64,000 nucleotides of DNA from Acanthacorydalis orientalis (GCA_034766995.1 CM068317.1:32777501-32841500); one strand, 5' to 3'; numbered from the stretch's first letter, positions 1 through 12,861 are shown. The notes: generated from the sequence alone by a model not told the origin. Made by a program: numbers and translations.

Positions 1-740
1 AATCTGCCATTTATTTTTTCGTTACAAAGAAAATTCATAAAAAAGTAGTTAATACACAATAAATATATATATATATATATATAATTAATATGACATATTT
101 CATTCACTATTTTTAAAAAATATATGCGTATAGAAAATATCTCATAATTTTCTACACTTTTCTATTATTATTTTTAGTTAATATACATTTGCCATATTAA
201 ACTGAAATGTATGCAGTGTAAAATTAAAGTTATTCGTTTTATAATTTTTAATATTTTTAAAAGATTTGCATATATTTATATCGAAAATAAATATTATAAA
301 TAAAATTGTAATAAATAAAAAAATATAAACAAAAAAAGTGTGAAAATTTGACATGTATGCACAACAGACGTCGAACAGATTAATAGATCAATAAGGTACG
401 AAAGTAGCACACTTAAATTAATATTCAAAATACTGCTTGGATGTGTTCATGAATATCAAAAGAGCCAATCAACTGACTAGACGAACGATCGAGTCTACAC
501 TATGCATTGATACCTAAAAGGTTTTCTATTGTCTGCTTTGACATCTGTCAATCAAACGGAATATGTAAAATTTTACAGTGATATATAAATTAACATTTAC
601 ACTGCATTTCGAGTTATTCAAATTAAAAACAGATACGTTTGTTTAAGCATGGCTATTTTTAGAAAATATTTTAAATTCATATAATGTAAAAATTAATATT
701 TTTTTCAACAGTTTGATAATAAAGATCGAATCTTACTCAC
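1..740. other. Intron downstream of the PR-domain exon
   Basis: AT-rich DNA following the donor site on the minus strand, so it is inferred to be intron. It holds a short (AT)n tract at about 63-82 and a slightly more complex patch at about 360-560. I see no exon or recognisable repeat in it. Confidence 0.6.
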
Positions 741-1426
741 CTCCCATGCATATCTTCTTTCAATCGGCTCACTCGCCCATTTCCCCAAAAACGGGCCGTA
801 TCGTGTCCCTCTCGGTATCTCCCGACGACTCCAGACACCTTCACCAGGCTCACGTAACTCCAACTCGACTGGTAACAAACCATTCACAGTGATTTGATTC
901 TCGCGCGCTCGCATTCGAGCCAACTCGTTCGCCAATCTCAAGTTGCCGTTGTTCAACTGTTCGTGAGCACGCAACCGCACACTCTCCTCGGCTCGGATCT
1001 GTTGTTCCCTCAGTTTCAACATTTCCGGCGTTAATAATTGGTCGGCGGTTCGAATTTTTAGACTATCCTGGTCGTTCAAACGTAAACGCATGTTCAATGT
1101 CGCTTCGATATTCGACGAAGGACTCTCGGACCGTCCTCCGCGATCATTGTACAAATTCGACACGACCATATTGACAGCGTGATTTGTCGGCGTGTGGTCA
1201 CGTGATCGAGGCGTTTGTGATACGTTTGTCGATTCAATTTGAAACTCGTGCGGCGCTTGACCGTCCTGTTGTTGATTGTTGTTGCTCTGCTTATTTATAT
1301 TCGTTATCAGTTGTTCTTGTTGCTGGTTCGCTGATGTTAGATCACTAGATCCCATCGAATCGTCATTATCGATGTCGCCACCGCTGGTACTAAGTACAGA
1401 TACATCTAATTCGTCACCGCTACTCC
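741..1426 (-). CDS. ham: Internal exon of a PR-domain (PRDM3/16, hamlet/MECOM-like) transcription regulator
   Basis: This is a single internal exon of 686 nt, read on the minus strand. The acceptor is a pyrimidine-rich tract ending TTTTCCTTACAG just before 1426, and the donor after 741 reads GAG|GTGAGTAAG. The exon enters with two bases of a split codon and leaves in phase 0, giving 228 complete codons. In order it holds an acidic stretch (SSGDELDVS... DNDDS), a Q/N-rich stretch (about residues 31-55), a charged, probably helical stretch (about 133-175), and from about residue 182 the first half of a PR/SET domain with ELELRE, GVWSRREIPRGT, YGPFLGKW and YAWE. PR domains of this class sit N-terminal to C2H2 zinc fingers in nuclear regulators of neural and other cell fates. 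The second half of the domain must lie on the next exon, left of the window. Open reading continues past both splice sites, but those residues are intronic. The exon is richer in GC and CpG than its surroundings. The symbol is tentative, because another PRDM class cannot be excluded from half a domain. Confidence 0.85.
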
Positions 1427-1900
1427 CTGTAAGGAAAATTAAATAATTAAATCTAATAAAAGACATACAAAACACTTACAACTACAACATTTTTAAAAAT
1501 ATACATAAGTGTGAATCAATACCTTTTTGATAGCAATATCGAAGATTTTAGTAAATACTATAAGTGAAAATTTTCATATCATGCCAGTTTTCATATGCCA
1601 TTTATTTACAAACTTATTTACTAATGATTTTTATTTTAACATTTACAAAATTACCTCAAAAGTTTTAAGGAAGAAAATAATTCGATCAAAAATTGATTTG
1701 TACTATTTTACTTCTGTACAATTCATATAACACGTAATGTAGATAGATAAACAAGCTAAAATCTACAACTATGTCAGACAAGATGCTTAACATTTACATG
1801 TAGATAATTCTGAACATTTCGAACATGAGTGTAAAGTACTATGAACATTGCAAGTTTTTTTTTCATTTCAATAAAAAATGTTTCTAAAACGCATAAAAGG

Positions 1901-1959
<59 letters not shown>

Positions 1960-1974
1960 GTATATATATATATA
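1901..1974. repeat. Compound (TA)n-(TG)n-(TA)n microsatellite
   Basis: About 24 bp of TA, then TATG/TG repeats, then TA again. The TG core flanked by TA suggests point mutation within one expanding array. Confidence 0.95.
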
Positions 1975-2323
1975 AACTGAAACATTAATTTTCCATATAT
2001 ACAATTTGTGAATATTTATCAATAATTATTTGACAACAATCCTGAAATAATTAAATTAGAGTACAATAAGATAAGAAAGCACCTATACATAAAACTAGAA
2101 CCCAGACGAGTGCTGTGAATCAAAGACATTGGTTCAATGTACTCAAATGAATAATCAGTCGTGTCATTCATTCAAAACAATAAGTTTTTTTAACAGCAGC
2201 CAATAAGCACGAAATGCCGCTTTGTAATATTCGCACACGAAAACATCTATACATAATGCTATTCAGTCTTATAAATTTGAATATTTAAAAATTATATTCA
2301 TATACACTTATAGCACACACAGA

Positions 2324-2326
<3 letters not shown>

Positions 2327-2399
<73 letters not shown>
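2327..2399. repeat. (AT)n microsatellite
   Basis: About 70 bp of nearly pure AT, interrupted once by GT. Confidence 0.95.
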
Positions 2400-3595
2400 A
2401 GAAACAATAAGTGATAAAAAATTGGAAATTTAAATTAATATCAATTGAATTTAATAAACTGTATTTCAAGTACAAATTCAAACTATTGTAAAATTTGGAA
2501 ATTTACAAAATTGCCATCAAACCCCTGTTAATTAAAAAAAGAAATTATTAAAATTTATATTTTTGAAAAAATATTACTTGAAATTAAAAGTTTATTAAAA
2601 CATGTTTATATGTGATGTTCGTGATTTATTTGATATGGCATTGTGACTTATTTATAGCTAGAAATAAAGTGCAAATATTTAATTACTTTAAACATTTTTT
2701 TTAATAAAAACACTTTTCTTTTTGTAAAAGAATATAAAAAGCAATTATTATTTTTGATAATAACAGAACTATATTTCATATAATCATAACATATTTATTA
2801 CAATATTTATTATTTTGGAAAATACATTATTAGCATTTTAATTTTGTTAAGCTAGTAAAACTCATCTGTTAGAATCACTATTCATTTATATTGAACTGTA
2901 TATCGATTAAATTTTAAAAAATTACGTAATATTTATAAATCTCTGATTGTATTTCTACTGTGAACAATAATAATTAGTTGAAAAAATTTAAAACGAATCC
3001 ATTTGCAATGAAATTGTTTTTAATCATGCAGTTATTTAAGTAGCTACGATTATAAAACATTGATTTACTCTTGGTAATAATTCTATTTCGAATTTTTCAA
3101 AAGAAACTATCTTTAATGTCATTTTATATGATTAATATTCTGGCGGTGACAATCAAACAGTAAATAATAAGTCATGGATTTGTTCTCTAGAATAATATCC
3201 TATAAATTAAAATTTAATTATTCGTCATACAAGAAATCTATAATGACAGACCATTGAGCAAATTCTAGTGATAAACTAAAATTCCTATAAATATTTCTCA
3301 TCAAAACTGACCTTAATAAAACATAAAATTAACAAATATTTCAATTACCAACGTACAGCAAAGAATAATTATAAATTTTCGATATAAAATATACATGTAA
3401 TTTCATAGCATTGCGAAATATCGATTGAATAATATCACGGATAGCAATTAATTTTACTATAAAACAAAGCAATTCTTATCTTTAGCAACGAACAACAATC
3501 AGCGTACAATAACTATGAAGATTTTTCAGCGAACAGGTGTTCATTGCAATTCTTTCTTATTCTTATAAAGAACAATTAAAATGGCCGACGTGCAA

Positions 3596-3603
3596 TGACG
3601 TCA
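3596..3603. promoter_or_regulatory. Consensus CRE-like palindrome TGACGTCA
   Basis: The full 8-bp palindrome TGACGTCA lies inside the longer palindrome CAATGACGTCATTG, in a patch (about 3575-3655) with unusually many CG dinucleotides. TGACGTCA is the known site for CREB/ATF bZIP factors. Whether it is used here cannot be seen. Confidence 0.35.
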
Positions 3604-4402
3604 TTGTGTGTATATTCGCGCATCTTTTGTCAAATGCACGTCACACAACCTTCGCGGTTCTTTGTAAATACTTGTCGAGATTCTCACTCTTATTCCTTTT
3701 TTCCAACATTAATACAGATGGCTTTAAAAATGGTCATTGAAAAAAGTTTTGAACAAATATATTATTTTTTTTACATGTAAAAATCAAATAATTCAAGAAA
3801 AATAATGTAGTCATAGAAAAATAAATAAACACTGTGGCTAAATTCCCTGTGCATTAATTAACTAACACACTGAATATGAAAAACATTTTTCTTGGACTAA
3901 AACATCAATAAATAATTAATTCAAATAAATAATTACTATCATATTTGAATAAAAACTCCATCAAATTGAGAAGACCGGAATTTATAAAAAGTACTTTTTA
4001 AAAAACATTTATCTGAGAGCGTGCAGAAACAAATTCAAAAATTTGTTTTAAAATTTTGACCTAGACGATAAAGAATGTCTTCACGTCCTTTGTGGATTGA
4101 TAAATTCCAATTTCTCAGCAAAAAAAGTTTCAAGTCAAATTGAATTGTCTTATTTATGTATTAAATTTCACTTTCTAGAAATAATAAACTTTTTAAACTT
4201 AATCTCAATCAAGTACAAGCTGTTGTCTGAAAAGCACATACAATAAAATTTGTATTTATCTTCCTTTGCAAAATTAATTATTAAATGGATATTTAAAATA
4301 CCATTAAATGTAAATGAAAATGCATAAACGAGGCAGTTCATTATATACAAGGTTTCGTGACTATCGATTTTCATAAAAAGTGATATTGAACATTTGGTGA
4401 GA

Positions 4403-4525
4403 TTTTCATTCGGTTATAAACCATAAAAATTTTAACGAACAAAAATATTCAATAATAGATTATTGATCAATTTATATTCTTGCCTATGAGCATTTCGATA
4501 GCGATGCCATCATTCTCAGAACACA
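4403..4525 (-). repeat. Fold-back repeat family, half copy
   Basis: Shows the family signature in reverse: TTTTCATTCGGTTATAAACC, then an A-rich stretch, ATTGATCA, and ATGAGCATTTCGATAGCGAT followed by GCCATCATTC. It matches the other copies listed here (for example 10851 and 63785) in order and spacing. Confidence 0.6.
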
Positions 4526-5939
4526 AAAGTGCAGGAAAGTCAGTCCGATTAATAAAGAAATCATTTTTGAAAATGATTTTGCTTAAAATATATTGTGATT
4601 TGATGATATATTAAATAGACTGTCATTTCAAGTTGTTGCGTCACGGTCGAGTAATTCGAGTATAAAGTTGTCTCATTAAAATCTACAAGTACTTTAAATA
4701 TAATTTGTCTGCAACTGATTAATAGGTAGAAAAATAATGACGTGTTATGACAATACCTATTTTTTTAGAGAAAGGAAAATAATAATAATAAAAAAAATTG
4801 ATTAAAGTTAATCACAAATTCACAATATCCATTAGACTAGTCTTTGCTCTATTCCATTTATTCATGTTTTATTTTCTGAATTAGACTAAAGAAGATATCC
4901 AAAAAAGTGTTCGTTTGTTTTTCAACCCAAATAACTGTCATCACAAAGACATCAATAACTCTTAATGAAGCAGTAAAAAATTATTAATACAAAAAGAGAA
5001 TACGCATTGATTTAATATAACTTATGCTTTTTGTTTACTTTTCTTCGATAATTAAAAAATAATAAGTTTCAAAAGTCGATCAACAAGTATTTAAATATCA
5101 TAGCATTTATTTAACATATCAATTTAAAAATTGTATTAGTAGTAATTCACAAGTGTACTATAAAAACGTCGCCATTTTAATAAAAACATACCCGATAGTC
5201 CAAAGAGTACGAGGAATTTTAAAGTTCATTTTTACTTTTTTACATGTCATTAAAAAAGAATAATATAAAACAACCTATATTTATATAATATTTTTAGACA
5301 GATATACAATCCTTAGTAACTAAAAAGAGTGATTGGTGTTCAGAAAACTTCGTTTGTGAAGATTTCTTTTTTGTGAAAATTTGATTCCTATAGTGAAAAA
5401 AGGATAGTTTTAATTTCTGTTTCTGTTCTAGTCTTTATTAATGAACTAGGAAAGACAGGAAAATTTATATCCATATATGTTTCAAGATCAGATTCTGAAG
5501 TTATTTAAATCATTGTTGTCCTCACTTGAAATCAAGAAGTGGATTTGTTTAGTTTTCTAATTTACAACTGAATACTATAAGAAAATATTTTTTTTCTGAT
5601 GTAAACCTCATTTTTTGAATGTTTTATCTCTTTTAGCCAGTTTTTCATTTAAGATATTTTTCTTCTTTGATATTATAGATATGATTAGAGCATTAAAGAG
5701 TCTCCTTTTTTTTACTAACTCCATAAATGGCCAGTTGTCCAACACTGAAAGTACTACCACAACTGACTTGCTGTTTAATTCAATTCTAGGAAAAAAATTG
5801 CAATTTCGAAGTTCAATACATTTGTTGTTCTGATTTTAAGGCAGCCAATGAATAAAAATGTTTGTAAATAATACTTATCTATTCCTTATATTCTATGTTA
5901 ATATTGCCAAAAGTGTACTGTATAAATAAATATATAATG

Positions 5940-5979
<40 letters not shown>

Positions 5980-7280
5980 GCATATATATAATTATGTATA
6001 TTTGCATGTGTAGATAAATATTTTGTTTGAGTAGAAACGTATCGCATTAGTAAATAAATAAAAATAAATACTTTTTTATCACTTTTCCACGAACATTACA
6101 TTCTGTTATATCGACATTTTTCTTTTATTTACATTTGTTGTTTTGAATGAATCTAGTACCTTGCAATGGGATTCCCTTCATAAGTGACGTTGGTACATTA
6201 TGTAAACTTAATTCATATACTTAATAATTAATACATTTTTTTCTATAAAAGTGAATTTTGAAAACGTTCAGTTTGAAAATTAAAAGTGTACATTTTTTTC
6301 CATTTTCATTATATATGTATATATATATATATAAACAAACAAATAAGTAGACCTATATATTTCTACAATTTTTCTTAATGAAAACATTTCAAAATCAGCC
6401 TTAATTAGTCGTTTTTCAATTAATATTTTTTTTAAAAAAGATAGAAGTCCATAAATTTGAATTTAGATGTACTTTTGTATACTCGACTAACGGATCATTT
6501 ATTTGTAATCTCTCAAAAAAGATAACAATATTACTCCCTCAATTACAAGAGCACTAGCCATACAATATACGAATAAGTATTTATATTTACTGAAATCATT
6601 TTTTTCTGAGAAAAGGGTATAAAATATCTGCGATATTCGTTTATTTACTTAGAATTACTTTTGAGGATTATCATATGTAAATATTTATTTATTATTTGTG
6701 GAATAGGGCGAAAATTGCCAATTACTATATTAGGTATCAATCTATATGCAAGTAAATTTATAAAATTAAAAGATCCACAGTGACTAAAAAATTTTTTTCT
6801 TCATTAGATTTAATAACGAATAAAAAGTATGTTTACATTAGCAGAAATTTTAAATAGTTAAAAAATTACAGAACCTCATCATATGAAAATATAAAAATAG
6901 AGCACCTGGAAATAAATTTAAATAAAATTGTAAATCAGTTGTTTGATCTCCCAAGAGACAACAATACTGTGCCATAGAAGCGTGTATAATAGCATTTATT
7001 TAGCTAATTAAATCATCACTTTCATATACAGCCCATATACTAAATTTTAGTATTTACATGTATAAAAAAATAAATATATTACTATTTCTATCACGCTCAA
7101 ACCTTTATTTAAACAGAACACAAATTTAACGGAATTTCTTTATTTGTAATACAAATCCACCTGCTGTTTCTTTATAATTACTTATGCATACTGATCTCTA
7201 AATAGAGTTGCAGAACGTATTATTGTCGTACTTGCTTGTAAAAAAGAAACAAAAATGAAATTATGTGAACATTGTCATCA

Positions 7281-7448
7281 ATGAATTTTCACTCTTCCCA
7301 CAAACCACAAACAATTTAACAATATTCAAATATAATGACAATCAAAAATGAATAATAATTACTATTATTGAACATTTTTGACTAGAACAAATGTATGATT
7401 TATGAGGGAGTGAAAATTCAATTCAGTTGCCAAAATTATATTATGAAA
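7281..7448. repeat. Fold-back repeat family, compact inverted pair
   Basis: The left arm begins TGAATTTTCACTCTTCCCAC and the right arm ends GAGGGAGTGAAAATTCA, so the two ends are inverted copies of each other around an AT-rich centre. The ...GTTGCCAAAATTATATTATG tail matches the outer tail of other copies. Confidence 0.65.
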
Positions 7449-7714
7449 TCCTTACTAAACACTATAATACTTTAAATTAAATTGAAGAGAAAAATGTTAA
7501 AATAGTTTAGTTGCATATTTTTTGTATCAAAGATATTTTTCCTTTTTATCCTGAATTGAATTGTAATAATTCTTTGTTTACAAAATATTATTCCGAAAAG
7601 ATATTTTTAAAATAAAATGCAAAGTGTTTTCAATAACTTATTTGATGAAAAAAAATATACAGAAGATAAACAAAACATATCTCAATACGATTTTTAGTCC
7701 AAATTTCCTTTTAA

Positions 7715-7975
7715 AAATGAGTTTTTCAATCATCCCACGAACAATAAAAATTGTTCCTGATAAAAAATGTTCACTAAATGTACATATTTATGCGCATTTC
7801 GATTACGATGCTATTATCCTCGAAGCGCTATGGTAACGAATCTAACAACAATCAAAACAATAGTAATCATTTACTGAACATCTTTCATAATAAAAATGTT
7901 TTGTGGGATGAGTGAAAACTTCATTTGTGAAAGTTAATTTAGTCTTAATATCAGAGCTACATTGTGATTATCACA
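7715..7975. repeat. Fold-back repeat family, full inverted copy
   Basis: The minus-oriented half (TTTTTCAATCATCCCACGAA through TGCGCATTTCGATTACGATG) is followed by a plus-oriented half (AATCATTTACTGAACATC through TTTTGTGGGATGAGTGAAAA and CATTTGTGAAAG). The halves meet near 7830. No coding capacity. This is one of the better-preserved copies for defining the consensus. Confidence 0.7.
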
Positions 7976-8137
7976 AATACCTTTGAAACTGTAAGAATAT
8001 ATAGTTTTAAAACATTTTTCAATTCCAATCGGTGATTTTTTTATGTATTACAAGATTTTCTTTAAAAAAATTAAATGAAGTATAAATAGTACATTATAAT
8101 TATTAAATAATTTTTGTAAATTCATACACAATACAGT

Positions 8138-8220
8138 CGAGACGTGGCTGTTAGATAACTCGATAACTTGAAATGCCCCATACTTTGACATAACTTCAAT
8201 TTATTATTATTTTTTAGTAT
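8138..8220. mobile_element. Possible pogo/Tigger-like MITE fragment
   Basis: ACAGTCGAGACGTGGCTG followed by GATAACTCGATAACTTGAA resembles the ends of pogo/Tigger-derived elements, which typically start CAG and carry repeated TCGATAACTCGAA-type motifs. Only one end is clear, and no partner end or target duplication was found. Confidence 0.3.
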
Positions 8221-8294
8221 TTTTAAAGCTGCACAAAATAATTTGATACCATAATTATCAAATTACTTCATACATAGTAACAAAAAATCCATTA

Positions 8295-8357
<63 letters not shown>
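8295..8357. repeat. Compound (CT)n-(AT)n microsatellite
   Basis: Eleven or so CT units pass directly into about 18 AT units. The same CT or GA junction with AT recurs at 11589, 44120, 47961 and 58537. Confidence 0.95.
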
Positions 8358-8361
<4 letters not shown>

Positions 8362-10054
8362 CATTTAACAAAAGTAAAAAATATATTTGCTAATTTTTTC
8401 TTCATATGTACATCTATTTTTCCTTCGTTTCCCTGTATACTGAAACCTCATGAGAAAGTAAAACAAACCATTTTTTTAAATAAAACTGAATACGTTCTCA
8501 CCCCACTTTAGTTTAACAATACCGATGCAATTAAAAAATCAAATTAGGAAGACCTTACTATATATATATATATATATATTCGAATATAAAATGAAACAAA
8601 GCGGTTTTTAGAAAAGACATCCCAGATTGCACATTTCAAACACAGAACATCTCTTATCTACTGCGCCCTAAAATTGTGCGTGCTGTTTCAATAAAAAATT
8701 AGCAGCAGGTTGCTGTAAATAATCTTGTCTAACTTATCTCTTATTATCTTGTTCTAAAGTTTCTCTGTTTGACCGACAAATCTTTAAGATTTTACTGTAT
8801 CCTCGAATGTATAAATTTTAAAATTATAATCAGTTAAAACACGTTAACAAAAATGTTATCACTCATATTTACTACATGCAATTCAAAAATTGGATTTTAA
8901 TTAGAATAGTCATTCGTTTTATTTTTATTATTAACACAAACATTTTATTTCCACTACTTCTATTTAATCTGAAATTATGCACACATAAATCCTTTAAAAT
9001 AATTATCTATTAAATATCGATAATACTGGCTTTTACATGTTCAAAATAAATAAAATACACACATTATAATCTCTGTCTATAAAATATATTTTTTGAAAAT
9101 ATCTTACTTCCTAAACATAAAACTAAGTACAACTTCAAATGTGTTCATCTACTTCAAAAAAATGTGGATCTATCTTCTATTATATACTTTTTATTCCCTT
9201 TTACATTAATCTTCCCATATCAAAGGATATATCTTTTTCAAATGATACAAATTGATTTCGCATTTGTAGAATACATACAATTTACTTTACTATGAAAAAA
9301 TCAAAAATAATATCTGTTAATATCTGAAATCACTGGGTGACTCTATTACATGGCATAAAGTATTTTATAGATTGATATTTTTCCGATATGGTATATTTCT
9401 ATGTTTAGAAAAATATTTTATAAAATTACAATTTTATAATTAATCAAAAAAGGAGAATGATATATTTACTCTTGTATGAAATAAATATATATATATATAT
9501 ATATATATATTAAACATTTAAAATACGAATAGATAAGAAATATCTACACCTATTCTTTCTAAATAAAGTACGCTGATTTGTAAATCTAAATGATAAATAT
9601 ATTTGCTATCAAAAAAGGCACGTATTTAATTCATTTCTTATACAACTTCTAAATAAATTTCTGTGCACATAATCCACACAAAAAAAAAACAAACCTCCAT
9701 AATTAAAAAAACGCGTTAAATTTCCACGAATTGCATTTATGTGAAAAAAGAAAAGGATAAACATGAAAGCATTCGTACTCACTTGTAAATAAATTTCTAA
9801 GTCACCTTTAGTTTTACAAATTCAGCTATCATATCACTACACTGTACTCTGTTCTAGAATTAAACTTAGATAAAGAGTCTAATCAAACTTATAATGCATA
9901 CTATTTATCATACGAACTTATTGAAACGCGTTGATTGCTCATTACGATTTATATAATATTATATTCGTAAATAATTGTAAACTATTTTCCCACAGTCAAT
10001 TACAATTATACAATAGTTACAACAGGATTTCCTCGAACACTGATTGAGATAAAT

Positions 10055-10137
10055 GACAAAAAACCGCACATCGCCGCCATGTTATCTCTAACCGCCCCGA
10101 CGCCCTCCCGAAACACCGCGTCTACCCACAAAGCATG
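10055..10137. promoter_or_regulatory. CpG-rich islet, possible promoter or 5' exon
   Basis: About 80 bp with dense CG (CATCGCCGCCATG, CCGCCCCGACGCCCTCCCGA, ACCGCGTCTACCC) inside very AT-rich DNA. On the minus strand it contains ATGGCGGCGATG preceded by AACA, a reasonable start context, but the reading frame stops after about 23 codons and no donor of the right phase follows. It could be a promoter, a 5' untranslated exon of the PRDM gene or another conserved element. Confidence 0.35.
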
Positions 10138-10166
10138 TTTATTAAAATATATAAATATATATGTGT

Positions 10167-10206
<40 letters not shown>

Positions 10207-10850
10207 AATTTAAGTAAAAAATACGATTTTAATTTGCGTTTTTTTGTTACAAAACTATTATATCAAATTTTACTAATTACAAAACTAATAAATATTAATC
10301 TAGAAGATATAAACCTGTATAGTAAACCAAATTAAAAAATCCAAATCAAAAATGTTATCTTTTAGTCCTGTTTTTGGAGGCAAATATTTAATAAATTTGA
10401 AAAAAAAAACAATATAAATCACAACAGTTAATCAGTGAGTAAACTGCTTAATTCGACCATATGAATAGTTAAGAATGGATTCAGTTAATACATCTATTAA
10501 TAGGTCAGTAACAGGGTTTCTTCATGGGCACCTGATCCTCATGAACTGATAGAAACGATCCTGTTCCTGTACCATGTAGAATTCTTCCCCAATTTAGTTA
10601 AGATTCCAGACCCGAAAAATACAAACAAATAATCTCAGCTCTGTAAATAAATTCGGTTACTTCATTTTCAAAAACTAAATAACGAATAAAAATGTAAACT
10701 TTATAGAATATAAAAACATTTATCATTTAAATTTAAGGTGTTTTAAATTACTATGATAAAATATAACAATTCAAAAGAAATTTGTACAAAAAAAGGTTTA
10801 TACACGTGGACTACACTATATTCTTTTAAATTACTAAAATACCAATTACT

Positions 10851-10978
10851 TTTCACAAATGAATTTTTCACTCCTCGAAAAGCCACAACACAAAGCTGAG
10901 ATCAAAAATGTATAATCATTGATTACTGATCATTTTTGATATTTGCTTATACACATTTCAATGATATTTCATCTTAAG
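10851..10978 (-). repeat. Fold-back repeat family, half copy
   Basis: Reverse-oriented signature: CACAAATGAATTTTTCACTC, a degraded CCACAAC block, GATCAAAAATG, ATTGATTACTGATCATTTTT, then ATACACATTTCAATGAT. Confidence 0.6.
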
Positions 10979-11325
10979 TTCATTAAGATGCAGATCATTT
11001 TCTTACACAAAAATGTAATAACAAATAAGTTCATTAGAAAAAAATGTTCTTTTTTTTAAATACAGAGTCCACGAAATTAAAAATTAAAACCAAATACAAT
11101 TCAAACAATCAGTAATGTTCATATACGTCAGTTTAAGTAATTATATTTTAAAAAATTACCACTTATTTATAAAAAAAAACACAATCTGTGTAGAGTGATA
11201 AATTACATTCATAAATTATATCAAATATTTATAATTTTGATCATTTCAGTATATACCTTTTTTTCTTTAATTTATAAGCATGATTCTCTATGTCCTTTTT
11301 GAATATTATTAATATGAATTATAAT

Positions 11326-11385
<60 letters not shown>

Positions 11386-11588
11386 TTATTAGACGATCAA
11401 AATGTAGAAACCCTTATTTAAGTATTTCACTTTTGTGATGAACTCAAAAAAAATCGTACATAAGATATTTGGGAAATATCTTACATCAAGAATAATAGTA
11501 CACAAATGATTTATGAATTACTAAAACCTGAAAAATAAAATTTATCAAAACAGTACGTATACAATAAATTAGAATAAGTATGCCTATA

Positions 11589-11590
11589 TC

Positions 11591-11623
<33 letters not shown>

Positions 11624-11626
11624 TGT
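11589..11626. repeat. (AT)n-(GA)n microsatellite
   Basis: A short TA run joined to about nine GA units. Confidence 0.9.
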
Positions 11627-12464
11627 ATATATTTATCATACATTTAAAAAATGAATAAAAACTTGAACTCAAACTTTTCATAAAGAAACATATACTTTTA
11701 AAACAATATTTGTGTTTTTTAAAAGTGATTATTTTTTAAAAAAGAAAATACTATGGCATAAAAGTTGGGAATGAAAATATAATTGTTTTCTTATTTTTCT
11801 GCGCCTTAAATTGAAAATTGTCACGTAATTTATTCGAGATAATTCGAAACCTATCATCAAAAATGGTAAAACCATTACAAAAATCGTAGTAATTTAACCA
11901 CATGATAATTTGATGTATTCAGCATTTTGATATGTCTTTAATCTATTTTTCCCCTCAGTAATTTGAACATTGGAAACGTATTTTTTGCTGTTTAAATATA
12001 ATTTTGAAAAAATATTATTTAAACTATGCAATATGAGCATTATTTTCAATAATTATCACTTAATAATTGGGTGATTTCTAGTATTTTGACATAGATTTAA
12101 CTTGGGGTTTCCTTCTTTAATTTGAATAAAACACATTTTCTACGCTCAATATGTGTGTATGTATATATATATAGACACACAACACATGTACTTATATACA
12201 TTCTCTATTATAATCAATACAAATAACCCAAAATTGTATCTGCAGTTAATTTTTTTACTGTGCTGTAAATTATACTTGTATACATATATTTTTTTGATTA
12301 ACATTTTCATAAATTGAAAATGTATAGAAAATTAGTACAATCATTTTTTTAGAATTAATCAGTTTTTCAATTATATATATACAGATGTGCAGAGTGATTT
12401 AACTTAGGCTTCAACACGAAAGTATTAAAAAAACACATTTTTTTTAAAGAAAAACGTTATTCAC

Positions 12465-12522
12465 TATTTAGTATTTTAGTTCAATTGTATTTTAGTATTG
12501 AATTGAACTAAAATACTAAATA
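12465..12522. repeat. Inverted repeat with 22-bp perfect arms
   Basis: Arms TATTTAGTATTTTAGTTCAA(TT) at 12465-12486 and its exact complement at 12501-12522, with a 14-nt loop. The loop itself repeats part of the arm (TATTTTAGTATTG). Probably the core of a small palindromic element, since GATTTAACTTAGG at about 12398 and CCTAAATTGAATC at about 12582 are also roughly inverted. Confidence 0.8.
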
Positions 12523-12593
12523 AAAAATAACATATTTTTTTTAATCCCTGCACCCCCTTTCAATTCTTCCATGTGGAAACCTAAATTGAATCA

Positions 12594-12637
<44 letters not shown>

Positions 12638-12813
12638 CCAGTTAATAGGTCATACTATTGTGACATAACTATATAAACAATAAGCTAAGTCATTACAGAC
12701 AAGTACATAAAAAGGACTTGAGCTTAGTAGAAAATCGTTCATATTTTATTTAATATTACAAGTTTAATATTTTATTTAATGATGTTTATTCATGTCTATA
12801 TATGTTTTTAATA

Positions 12814-12861
<48 letters not shown>

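Larger units (their letters stand above)
1427..10050. other. AT-rich non-coding DNA, probably 5' intron or upstream region of the PRDM gene
   Basis: No supportable exon on either strand. It holds microsatellites (1901-1974, 2327-2399, 5941-5976, 8295-8357, 8561-8579, 9484-9512), fold-back repeat copies near 4403, 7281 and 7715, a CRE-like site near 3596 and a pogo-like fragment near 8138. Because the PRDM gene reads leftward, its missing 5' exons lie in this direction and the DNA is most simply intron. Open frames here are short and made mostly of A/T-biased codons. Confidence 0.55.

Noticed and set aside
705..740. Extension of the PRDM frame past 741 and its in-frame ATG upstream of 1426
   Set aside because: Both extensions lie beyond strong splice sites and encode intron-like residues; the first ATG of the open frame is not the protein start.
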